A stretch of 64,000 bases of DNA from assembly GCA_036381495.1 (NCBI GenBank), contig DASVCS010000159.1, positions 1 to 64,000 on the forward strand, given 5' to 3'. This DNA comes from DASVCS01 sp036381495 (lineage in GTDB: Bacteria > Gemmatimonadota > Gemmatimonadetes > Longimicrobiales > RSA9). The notes under the pieces were generated by a model. It saw only the letters and a program-made list of their open reading frames with translations, was not told the DNA's origin and did no database searches. The position numbers were made by a program, and so were the translations under genes. Below are positions 44,536 through 53,933 of this stretch, one piece after another (the first letter of the stretch is position 1; every line of letters starts with the position of its first letter).

Positions 44536-47232
44536 ATGGAAACTGCTCCGCAGCCGGAGGTCCGCGGCGCCGTGCCGGCCGTGTCGGCGCTCTGCGTGGC
44601 GGCGGCGCTGGCCGCCGCCGTTGTCGTATTCATCCCCGTAGGCCGGGGCGGGACGGTGCTGGCGCTGGCCGTCGGGATCGTGGCGACGGTGGTCTCGCTG
44701 GGGCCGTGGGCGTGGCGGATGCGGCGGGATCTCGACGTGGCCCGACGGGAGGCGGAGTCGCTGCGCGCGTCGGAGCGCCTGTTGTTGGGCACGATCGATG
44801 CCCTCCGCAGCCGCATTGCGGTTCTGGACGACACCGGCGCAGTCCTGGCCCTGAACGCCTCGGGTCGGGATCTGCTCGACCGACTCGGCGTGACGGGTGG
44901 AGGCGACGACGTCACGACGCTCTACATCCCGCCCTCGGACGAAAGCGGGAGTGCGCCGCGGCGTGCGTGCGCCGCGTGGGAAGGGATCCAGGCGGTGCTC
45001 TCGGGCGCTCGGCGCGAGTTCCAGCTCGAGTACCCGTGCCGGGTCGACGGCGAGCGGCGGTGGCATCTGATCCGGGTGATGCGGATCGACCAGGAAGGCG
45101 CGCCAGGGGGATCCGGCCGCGTCGTGGTCGCGAACGAGGACATCACGGAACGGGTGCGCGCCGCGCAGGCGCTCCAGGAGAGCGAGGCGCGGTTCCGGGC
45201 CATGGTCTCGTCGATGGACGATCTGGTCTTCGCGCTGGATCACGACCTTCGCTGCATCGGCGTGCACGGGCGGTGGCTCGAACAGACGGGTTTCGAGCCG
45301 CGGGCGCTCCTGGGCCGTTCGTTCCGCGACGTTCTGGGGGATGCGGCGGCTCCCCACGAAACCGCCGGCCGGCGTGCGCTCGGCGGGGAGCACGTCATCT
45401 ACGGCTGGACGCTGACGCACGGGGGCGAAGAGCGTCACATCGAGACGTCGGTCTCACCGATGCGCGCGGAGAACGGCGCGGTGATCGGCGCGGTCGGCGT
45501 CGGGCGCGATGTCACGGCGCGAGTCCGGGAGGAGCGCGAGGTCCGACGCCGGGATGCCATCCTGCAAGCGGTCGCGTTCGCGTTCGGGCGCTTTCTGCAC
45601 AGTGCCGATTGGGAGGACGCGATCGACGAGGTGCTTGCCGAACTGGGTCAGGCGACCGGCGTGGACTGTATCTATCTGGCCGAGCACGACGAAGTGGGTG
45701 ACCCGGTCGACCGGCGCCGGTACGTGTGGCGCCCGGCGTTGACGGACGGCCGCGAGATGCCGCATGCGATCGAGTTGCCCGGCGGGCTCCCGGCCCATTG
45801 GGCGGATCGTCTCGCGCGCGGCGAGGTCGTCGGCGGATGGACGTGCGACCTGCCCGCCGCCGAGCGGGAGGCCATGGAGGCGCGCGGGATCCGCTCGACG
45901 GTCCTAGTCCCGGTACTGGCCGGCGAGCAGTGGCTCGGGTTCCTGGGCTTCGACGACGCGGTCGAGCGGGAGTGGGCGACGATCGAGGTCGAGGCGCTCC
46001 GGACCGCCGCCGACACCCTGGGCGCGGCCATGGCGCGCAAGCGCATCGAGCGTGCACTCCGCGAGCGGGAGGAGCAGCTCCGCGAGGCGCAGAAGATGGA
46101 AGCGGTCGGTCGGCTGGCCGGCGGGATCGCGCACGACTTCAACAACCTGCTCACGGCGATTACGGGGCACTCGGAGCTGCTCCTCGCCGAGATGGAGGAG
46201 GGGGTCCGCGCGCGTGATGACCTGGCCGAGATCCGGGATGCCGCCGAGCGCGCGGCAACGCTCACGCGCCAGCTCCTGGCCTTCAGCCGCCGCCAGGTCC
46301 TCGAGCTGCGCGTGCTGGATCTGAACCAGGTCGTCCGCGATGTCGAGAAGATGCTCCGCCGCCTGATCGGCGAGGATGTGCTCCTCCTCACACGACTGGC
46401 CCCCAGGCTCGGCGCCGTCCGCGCCGACCCGAACCACATCGCGCAGGTCCTCATGAACCTCGCCGTGAACGCCCGCGACGCGATGCCGGGCGGCGGACTG
46501 CTGACCATCGAGACGGCGGAGTGCCGGCTCGATCGGCACGACGGCCCGCGCGGCATCGAGATCGAGCCGGGCGACTACGTGGTCCTCAAGGTGGTCGACA
46601 CAGGGTCCGGCATCCCCGAGGAGATCCGCGAGCGCATCTTCGAGCCGTTCTTTACCACCAAGGCGCCGGGCAAGGGGACGGGGCTCGGGCTGTCGATGGT
46701 CTACGGCATCGTCAAGCAGAGCGGCGGGTACATCACGGTCGAGAGCGAAGTCGGACAGGGCGCGAGCTTCCGCATCCTCCTCCCGCGCGTGGCCGCGGAT
46801 GCCGAGCCCATGGTCCTCGAAAACCGCGAGGCCGAGCCGCCCGCGACGGGCAACGAAACCGTGCTCCTCGTCGAGGATGAATCCGCGGTGCGCAGCCTGG
46901 TCCGCCGTGTCCTCGAGCGCCGCGGTTACAAGGTGCTCGAGGCGACGAACGGCGCCGAGGCGATCCAGCTCGCGGCGGGCTACCCGGACCGGATCGACCT
47001 CGTCCTCACCGACGTGGTGATGCCGGATCTGGCCGGGCCCGAACTGGTCGAGAGCCTCGCGCCGCTCCGTCCCGAAATGCGCGTCATCTTCATGTCCGGC
47101 TATGCCGACCACGAAGTGGTCCGTCGCGGCGTCCTCGAGTACCGCGCCGGCTTCATCGGCAAGCCGTTCTCGCCCGACAGCCTCTCCCGCAAGGTCCGCG
47201 AGATCCTCGACGCGACGGCCGCGCCGGCGTAG
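44536..47232 (+). CDS. Hybrid sensor histidine kinase (PAS-PAS-GAF-HisKA-HATPase-REC)
   Basis: An 898-residue protein. Two N-terminal membrane helices (about residues 14-32 and 40-60) enclose almost no periplasmic loop, so sensing is probably cytoplasmic. Then PAS (about 85-205), PAS (about 215-335, ending VGVGRDVTARVREE), GAF (about 345-505), HisKA with phospho-acceptor His533 in GGIAHDFNNLL, HATPase (N box NLAVNARDAMPGG, G boxes DTGSGIPEE and GKGTGLGLSM) and a C-terminal receiver with acceptor Asp826 in LTDVVMPD. No separate output regulator is adjacent, so its target is unknown. It diverges from yebC across 220 bases. Confidence 0.93.
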   Translation: METAPQPEVRGAVPAVSALCVAAALAAAVVVFIPVGRGGTVLALAVGIVATVVSLGPWAWRMRRDLDVARREAESLRASERLLLGTIDALRSRIAVLDDTGAVLALNASGRDLLDRLGVTGGGDDVTTLYIPPSDESGSAPRRACAAWEGIQAVLSGARREFQLEYPCRVDGERRWHLIRVMRIDQEGAPGGSGRVVVANEDITERVRAAQALQESEARFRAMVSSMDDLVFALDHDLRCIGVHGRWLEQTGFEPRALLGRSFRDVLGDAAAPHETAGRRALGGEHVIYGWTLTHGGEERHIETSVSPMRAENGAVIGAVGVGRDVTARVREEREVRRRDAILQAVAFAFGRFLHSADWEDAIDEVLAELGQATGVDCIYLAEHDEVGDPVDRRRYVWRPALTDGREMPHAIELPGGLPAHWADRLARGEVVGGWTCDLPAAEREAMEARGIRSTVLVPVLAGEQWLGFLGFDDAVEREWATIEVEALRTAADTLGAAMARKRIERALREREEQLREAQKMEAVGRLAGGIAHDFNNLLTAITGHSELLLAEMEEGVRARDDLAEIRDAAERAATLTRQLLAFSRRQVLELRVLDLNQVVRDVEKMLRRLIGEDVLLLTRLAPRLGAVRADPNHIAQVLMNLAVNARDAMPGGGLLTIETAECRLDRHDGPRGIEIEPGDYVVLKVVDTGSGIPEEIRERIFEPFFTTKAPGKGTGLGLSMVYGIVKQSGGYITVESEVGQGASFRILLPRVAADAEPMVLENREAEPPATGNETVLLVEDESAVRSLVRRVLERRGYKVLEATNGAEAIQLAAGYPDRIDLVLTDVVMPDLAGPELVESLAPLRPEMRVIFMSGYADHEVVRRGVLEYRAGFIGKPFSPDSLSRKVREILDATAAPA

Positions 47233-47318
47233 CGAACCCTCGCGCACGAGGCGGCGAGAGCTGTGTCCGTTGCGCCCGCCGGCGGCCGGCTCCGCCCCCG
47301 CACACCGCGGGCGGCGTT

Positions 47319-47333
47319 GTTTACCGGGTAAAC
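47319..47333. promoter_or_regulatory. Short palindrome GTTTACC-G-GGTAAAC
   Basis: A perfect 15-base palindrome (7-base arms) in the 159-base spacer between the convergent kinase and nhaA stops. It is unusually AT-rich for its surroundings. It resembles a dimeric-regulator operator, but it is at a gene 3' end and lacks a T-run, so its role is unclear. Confidence 0.3.
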
Positions 47334-47391
47334 ACCAGTGGCACGGACCACTCGGCCCCGCACGCGCGGGGCGGTGGAGCGCCGCATCGCA

Positions 47392-48720
47392 TCACGCGCC
47401 CGCCCCTCTGCCGCCGGCGCGGGCCAGCACGAGGAGGCCGGCGGCGCCGGCGATCGCGGAAGCCGCCAGGATCCCGACCTTCGCGGCACCGAGTAGGGCG
47501 GTCCCGCCGAATGCGAGGTTCGCGATGAACAGCGACATCGTGAATCCGATCCCGGCCAGCAGACTCACGCCGATGAAGTGGCGCGGCTCCACGCCCGCCG
47601 GCGTCGTCGCCACGCCGAGATGGATGGCCAGCCAGGAGAAGAGCAGGACGCCCACGGGCTTTCCGACCACGAGCCCCAGCATCACCCCGAGGGTGACGGG
47701 CGTGTGCAGGAACGCCGCCGGATCGCCACCCAGCGCCACGCCCGCGTTGGCGAGGGCGAAGAGCGGCATGATCCCGAACGCGACCCAGCCCTGAAGCCCG
47801 CGTTCGAGGCGTTGCAGCGGCGCCTGTACCGCCTCGGCACTCTCCTCGATCCGGTGCAGCGCCGCCTGCTGCGCCTCGTTCGGCAGTACACCGTGCATTG
47901 CGCCGCCCGCCGCCTCGAACTCGTCCAGACTCGCGCGGCTCTCCGCGACGAACGCCGCGCCATCGATGCGCGTCCGCGCCGGGATCGTAAGCGCGAGCAG
48001 CACGCCGGCGATCGTCGCGTGCACACCCGACTCGAGGAACGCCAGCCAGAGCACCACGCCGATCGCGCCGTACGCGCCCGGATGCCGCACGTCGAGCCGG
48101 TTGATGCCGATCAGCGCGAGGAACGTGAGCGCCGCAATACCCAGTGAGACCCACGAGAGGTCGCTGGTGTAGAAGAGTGCGATGACCAGCACGGCGCCGA
48201 GGTCGTCGACAATGGCGAGGGCGGCGAGAAACACCTTCAACGCGAGCGGGATCCGCTTGCCGAGCAGTGCAAGTGCACCGAGCGCGAACGCGATGTCCGT
48301 CGCCATGGGGATCCCCCAGCCCCGCGCCGTCGGCGTCCCCGCGTTCAGCGCGAGATAGAGGGCGGCCGGGACGATCATCCCGCCGAGTGCCGCCGCCATC
48401 GGCATCGCCGCGCGCCGCGGCGATGCCAGCTCGCCGACCAGCAGTTCCCGCTTGATCTCGAGGCCGACGAGAAAGAAGAAGACGACCATCAGGCCGTCGT
48501 TGATCCAGTCGTGGAGCGAGCGGGCGAGCCGGAAGTCCGCGGCGGCGAACGAGATGCGCGTCTCCCAGAGTCGGAAGTACGACGTCGCCCATGGCGAATT
48601 CGCCCAGGCGAGCGCGAAGACGGCCGCCGCCAGCAGGACGACGCCGCTGGCCGACTCGGTCTCGAGGAACGCCTGGAACGGCCGCAGGGTCCGACGAATC
48701 AGGGTTCTGGGGTCCTCCAT
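47392..48720 (-). CDS. nhaA: Sodium/proton antiporter NhaA
   Basis: A 442-residue membrane protein with 12 predicted helices. The ion-binding region is present: ATDIAFALG (Asp142) and ALAIVDDLGAVLVIALFY (Asp172-Asp173, the Asp163/164 pair of E. coli). The start region includes SASGVVLLAAAVFALAWANS and VFFFLVGLEIKRELLVGEL. A hydrophilic insertion at about residues 255-320 is longer than in E. coli NhaA (about 390 residues) but common in long NhaA forms. The ATG at 48720 has GGAAAG upstream. It exports sodium in exchange for protons, relevant to the sodium-driven symporter at the left of the window. Confidence 0.96.
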   Translation of the reverse strand: MEDPRTLIRRTLRPFQAFLETESASGVVLLAAAVFALAWANSPWATSYFRLWETRISFAAADFRLARSLHDWINDGLMVVFFFLVGLEIKRELLVGELASPRRAAMPMAAALGGMIVPAALYLALNAGTPTARGWGIPMATDIAFALGALALLGKRIPLALKVFLAALAIVDDLGAVLVIALFYTSDLSWVSLGIAALTFLALIGINRLDVRHPGAYGAIGVVLWLAFLESGVHATIAGVLLALTIPARTRIDGAAFVAESRASLDEFEAAGGAMHGVLPNEAQQAALHRIEESAEAVQAPLQRLERGLQGWVAFGIMPLFALANAGVALGGDPAAFLHTPVTLGVMLGLVVGKPVGVLLFSWLAIHLGVATTPAGVEPRHFIGVSLLAGIGFTMSLFIANLAFGGTALLGAAKVGILAASAIAGAAGLLVLARAGGRGAGA

Positions 48721-48888
48721 CACTTTCCGTGGTCCAAACCCTCCGCCGCGCGATCTTCGGACCGGGGGTCCGCGGCCCGACCGATGCGGGAGCCCCGAAG
48801 CCCGGAAAAATTCGAGCCACGCGAGAAAAGGTGCCAAATTGAACGACAGCAGCTTCGATTTCGGAATGGCAACCCGGAGAGAGGACGC

Positions 48889-49737
48889 ATGATCGACGAG
48901 ATCGACGGCCGGGCCGATGGCGCCGGCGCGGGACGCACCCTGGCGGACCGGCTCGAGCACCGCATCGAGATGAACGTGCCGGCGCGGCACAATCCGAAGC
49001 TGCACCGGCTGATCGAGCGCGTGAACGGAGACGACGAGCTCTACGCGCTCTGGCTCGCGGCCAACGTGAACGCCATGGACCGCCTCGGCATGACGGACCA
49101 CGGTCCCGTGCACGTGAAGATCGTCCTGAACGTCGCGGTCAAGCTGCTGCGGATGCTGGTCGAGTACGGCGTGGAGCCCTCGATCGTCGAGCACCACGGA
49201 CTGGAAGTCGAGGACGCGGAAGTCGTCGTGGCCCTTGCGGCGCTGCTGCACGACCTCGGCATGTCGATCCACCGGTCGGACCATGAGAGCTTCTCGTTGT
49301 TCGTGGCGCAGGCCAAGTTGAAGGAGCTCCTCGACGACGTCTACGACGTGGCGGCGGCGACGACGGTCCGTTCCGAGGTGCTGCACGCGATCATCGCGCA
49401 CCGCTCGGGCGGCAAGCCGCTCACGCTCGAGGCGGGAATCGTCCGCGTCGCCGATGCACTGGACATGGCGAAAGGGCGCTCGCGCATCGCGTTCGAGGCG
49501 GGCTCGGCGAGCATCCACTCGGTCTCGGCGCAGGCCATCGAGGCGGTGCATATCGAGCCGGGCGAGGTGAAGGCGGTGCGGCTCTCGATCGAGATGTCGA
49601 ATTCGGCGGGGCTCTTCCAGCTCGATCAACTCTTCCGCGAAAAGTTGGCAGGCAGCGGCCTCGAGCCGTACATCGAGCTCGAGGCGCGCATCGAGGGCGA
49701 GACCGAGAAGCGGCTCCTCCGGACGTTCCGACTGTAG
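48889..49737 (+). CDS. HD-domain phosphohydrolase (COG3294-like)
   Basis: A 282-residue cytoplasmic protein from the ATG at 48889 with GGAGAGAGG upstream. The HD core is HGPVHVKIVLNVAVKL, LAALLHDLGMSIHRSDHE (the HD pair) and EVLHAIIAHRSGG, then IVRVADALDMAKGRSRI. This matches the COG3294 group of metal-dependent phosphohydrolases found in Archaea and several bacterial phyla, of unknown substrate (nucleotides or cyclic nucleotides in other HD families). The C-terminal 80 residues form an alpha-beta domain. It diverges from nhaA. Confidence 0.82.
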   Translation: MIDEIDGRADGAGAGRTLADRLEHRIEMNVPARHNPKLHRLIERVNGDDELYALWLAANVNAMDRLGMTDHGPVHVKIVLNVAVKLLRMLVEYGVEPSIVEHHGLEVEDAEVVVALAALLHDLGMSIHRSDHESFSLFVAQAKLKELLDDVYDVAAATTVRSEVLHAIIAHRSGGKPLTLEAGIVRVADALDMAKGRSRIAFEAGSASIHSVSAQAIEAVHIEPGEVKAVRLSIEMSNSAGLFQLDQLFREKLAGSGLEPYIELEARIEGETEKRLLRTFRL

Positions 49738-49764
49738 GGGCGGCGCGTCCGCGGCGCCTGCACG

Positions 49765-50853
49765 TCAGCCGATGGCCTGCCGGAGCTGCTCGAGCCGTTC
49801 GGCAGCGGTCTCCGCGTCATCGGCGCGGATCGTGATATGCCCGATCTTGCGCCCGGGGCGCGGCTCTTTGGCATAGAGGTGGAGGTGTGCGCCGCGAATC
49901 GCGAGCACGGCGTTCACATCCGGCGCCGCGCCGATCAGGTTGAACATGATGGAATGGCCACGCGGTGCCGTGGAACCGAGCGGGAAGCCGCAGATGGCGC
50001 GGAGGTGGTTCTCGAACTGGCTGGTCTCGGCGCCCTCGATGGTCCAGTGCCCGGAGTTGTGGACGCGCGGCGCCATCTCGTTGGCCACGAGGCGATCGCC
50101 GGTCTGGAAGAACTCGATGGCGAGGATGCCGACGTAATCGAGGGCATCCAGGACACGGGCGGCATGGCGTTCGGCGAGTGCCTGGAGCCGCTCGTCCGTG
50201 CCGGGCGCGGGAGCGGTCGAGAGGCGGAGGATCCCCTGCCGGTGCTGGTTCTCGATGAGAGGGTAGAACGCCACGCGCCCGTCACGGCCGCGGACCGCGA
50301 TGATCGAGACCTCGCGGTCGAAGTCGATGAAGCCCTCGAGGATCAGCGGCACGCCGCCGAGATCGCTCCACGCCCGCTGCACGTCGTCGAGATCCTGGAG
50401 GACGCGCTGTCCCTTGCCGTCGTAGCCCAGGCGGCGCGTCTTGAGCACGGCGGGCAACCCGATGCGCTCGATGGCCGGGTCCAGGTCCGACCGCTCGTCG
50501 ATGGCGGCGAACGGCGCCGTCGGGATGTCCAGCGCCCGGAAGCACTCCTTTTCGACCAGACGGTCCTGCGCGGTGTCCAGCGCCTCCCGCGGCGGGAGGA
50601 CCGGCACGTGGCGGCCCAGGTGTTCCGCCGTCTCGGCCGGGACGTTCTCGAACTCGTACGTCGCGACGTCGAGCCCTTCCACGAAGCGGTCGATCGCCGC
50701 CGCATCGTCGTAGGCGGCAATGACCAGACCCGCGAGCTGCCCGCCGGAGGCATCCGGCGAGGGGTCGAGGAAGCGGAAACGCAGCCCGAGGGGGTAGCCG
50801 GCCAATGCAAGCATCCGCCCGAGCTGCCCGCCGCCCAGGATACCGACCCTCAC
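49765..50853 (-). CDS. purK: N5-carboxyaminoimidazole ribonucleotide synthase PurK
   Basis: A 362-residue ATP-grasp enzyme: MRVGILGGGQLGRMLALAG (GTG start at 50853), YEFENVP, LKTRRLGYDGKGQ, and AVEFF-type metal site (LAIEFFQTGD, NEMAPRVHNSGHWT). It makes N5-CAIR from AIR, bicarbonate and ATP in purine synthesis. The GTG overlaps the purE stop (GTGA), so translation is coupled with its partner. Confidence 0.97.
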   Translation of the reverse strand: MRVGILGGGQLGRMLALAGYPLGLRFRFLDPSPDASGGQLAGLVIAAYDDAAAIDRFVEGLDVATYEFENVPAETAEHLGRHVPVLPPREALDTAQDRLVEKECFRALDIPTAPFAAIDERSDLDPAIERIGLPAVLKTRRLGYDGKGQRVLQDLDDVQRAWSDLGGVPLILEGFIDFDREVSIIAVRGRDGRVAFYPLIENQHRQGILRLSTAPAPGTDERLQALAERHAARVLDALDYVGILAIEFFQTGDRLVANEMAPRVHNSGHWTIEGAETSQFENHLRAICGFPLGSTAPRGHSIMFNLIGAAPDVNAVLAIRGAHLHLYAKEPRPGRKIGHITIRADDAETAAERLEQLRQAIG

Positions 50854-51347
50854 GGCGTCTCCGCCGGATCCGGGTGTGCCAGCACGGCGGCGGTCTGCTC
50901 CTCGCGATAGCGCCGGAGCGCCTCGCGGATCGGTGGATGCGCGGTGCCCAGGATCGCCGCCGCGAGCAGTGCGGCATTCACCGCGCCGGCGCGGCCGATC
51001 GCCAGCGTCGCCACCGGAATGCCCGCCGGCATCTGGACGATCGAGAGGAGCGAATCCAGCCCCTGGAGCGCACGGGACTGCACCGGCACGCCGAGGACCG
51101 GGAGCGTCGTCTTGGCCGCCGTCATCCCCGGCAGGTGCGCGGCGCCTCCCGCGCCCGCGATGATGACTTCGAGCCCGCGTGACTCGGCCGTCGCCGCGTA
51201 TTCGAACAGCAGGTCGGGCGTCCGGTGCGCCGAGACCACGCGCTTCTCGAACGCCACGCCCAGCGCCTCGAGCAGCTCCGCGGCGTGTCGCATGGTCTCC
51301 CAGTCCGATCGGGATCCCATGATCAATCCGACCAAGGGCTGCGCCAT
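50850..51347 (-). CDS. purE: N5-carboxyaminoimidazole ribonucleotide mutase PurE
   Basis: A 165-residue class I PurE: VGLIMGSRSDWETM, VVSAHRTPD (catalytic His), IAGAGGAAHLPGM, GVPVQSRALQGLDSLLSI. It moves the carboxyl of N5-CAIR to C4 to form CAIR. The ATG at 51347 has GGGGAG upstream. It leads the purE-purK pair and diverges from recQ over 235 bases. Confidence 0.97.
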   Translation of the reverse strand: MAQPLVGLIMGSRSDWETMRHAAELLEALGVAFEKRVVSAHRTPDLLFEYAATAESRGLEVIIAGAGGAAHLPGMTAAKTTLPVLGVPVQSRALQGLDSLLSIVQMPAGIPVATLAIGRAGAVNAALLAAAILGTAHPPIREALRRYREEQTAAVLAHPDPAETP

Positions 51348-51582
51348 CGCTCCCCATCCTTTCCGGTCTTCGGCCTGCCCGCGTGGCAGCCGGCACCCGG
51401 GAACGTACGGAGTGGCGCGAAAGCGCGTCAAGGCGCTCGCCCCCCGTCTCCCCTGTCGAAGTCGCCCCCGGCCCGCGGAGCGGTGCACGTCGTGTGATGC
51501 GTCGCACCGCCCGTGGCGCGCGACGCGTCCCGGCTCGAAATCGGGCCGCCGTGCGCCGCAAACCTGGCGCCCGGTCCGGGGT

Positions 51583-53207
<1,625 letters not shown>

Positions 53208-53211
<4 letters not shown>

Positions 53212-53747
53212 CGCGGTTCACCCGAGGGTTCCGCGCCGCGCTGCCGGGTGAGCACGGTGTCGCCCGCGGAGAGCTCGATCCACTCGCCGTTCGGCCGTAC
53301 GACGGCCGTGAGGTGGTAACGTGCGGAGGGAAGGACGCGTCCGAGGATCTCGCGGGCGGCGACCGTCGTCTGGAGCTCGCGTGACTCGCCGGGCTCGAGC
53401 GTGAGCGTCGTGAGCTGCGGCGCACACGACGTATGCTCGGCCTGATCCCACGCCGGCTCGCCGAGGGGGTGCGGATTCTGATAGACACGGACCAGCACCG
53501 GGCAACCGCCGGGGACCTCGACGCGCCGGGTGCGGGTACCGGCGTTCGTGGCCGTCACGACGGTCTGCAACACCAGCGGCGAGTGCTGGACCACGCGGAG
53601 CTCGGCGTGGAAGGTGATCCCTTCCGCGACCTGCTCGGACGGAAACGACAGCCGCGTCGCGGGCTCGGGCAGCGACGCATCGACCGCCGAGCACGCGGGC
53701 AGGAGCAGCATGGATGCGATGAGGATCGTGACTCGGGATGTCGGCAA
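53208..53747 (-). CDS. Predicted lipoprotein with BsuPI/Ig-like fold
   Basis: A 179-residue exported protein from the TTG at 53747, chosen for its strong AAGGAGAGGACC site; an ATG twelve codons upstream has none. The signal ends in MLLLPAC, a good lipobox. The rest is all-beta: ITFHAELRVVQHSPLVLQTV, VTATNAGTRTRRVEVPGGCP, LEPGESRELQTTV. This is similar to the BsuPI intracellular-proteinase-inhibitor domain, though it is here on an exported lipoprotein. Function unknown. It is convergent with recQ, with overlapping stops. Confidence 0.7.
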
Positions 53748-53933
53748 GGTCCTCTCCTTCCAGGCGGTGCCCCGGGGAGCCATCAGGAGAACGTCTCAGG
53801 CGCCGGGATTCGGACGGCGGGGCGCCCCGGTCCGCCGATGGGACCGGCGGGACGCGGTCGAGCCGGCGCGCGTTCGGCGGCGGAGCCGCCGCCGTGCACG
53901 AGCCGTGCCACCACCATATGCGGCGGAGGTGCC

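Noticed and set aside
45904..47247. Minus-strand frame opposite the histidine kinase
   Set aside because: No domain features; the plus strand has kinase and receiver motifs.
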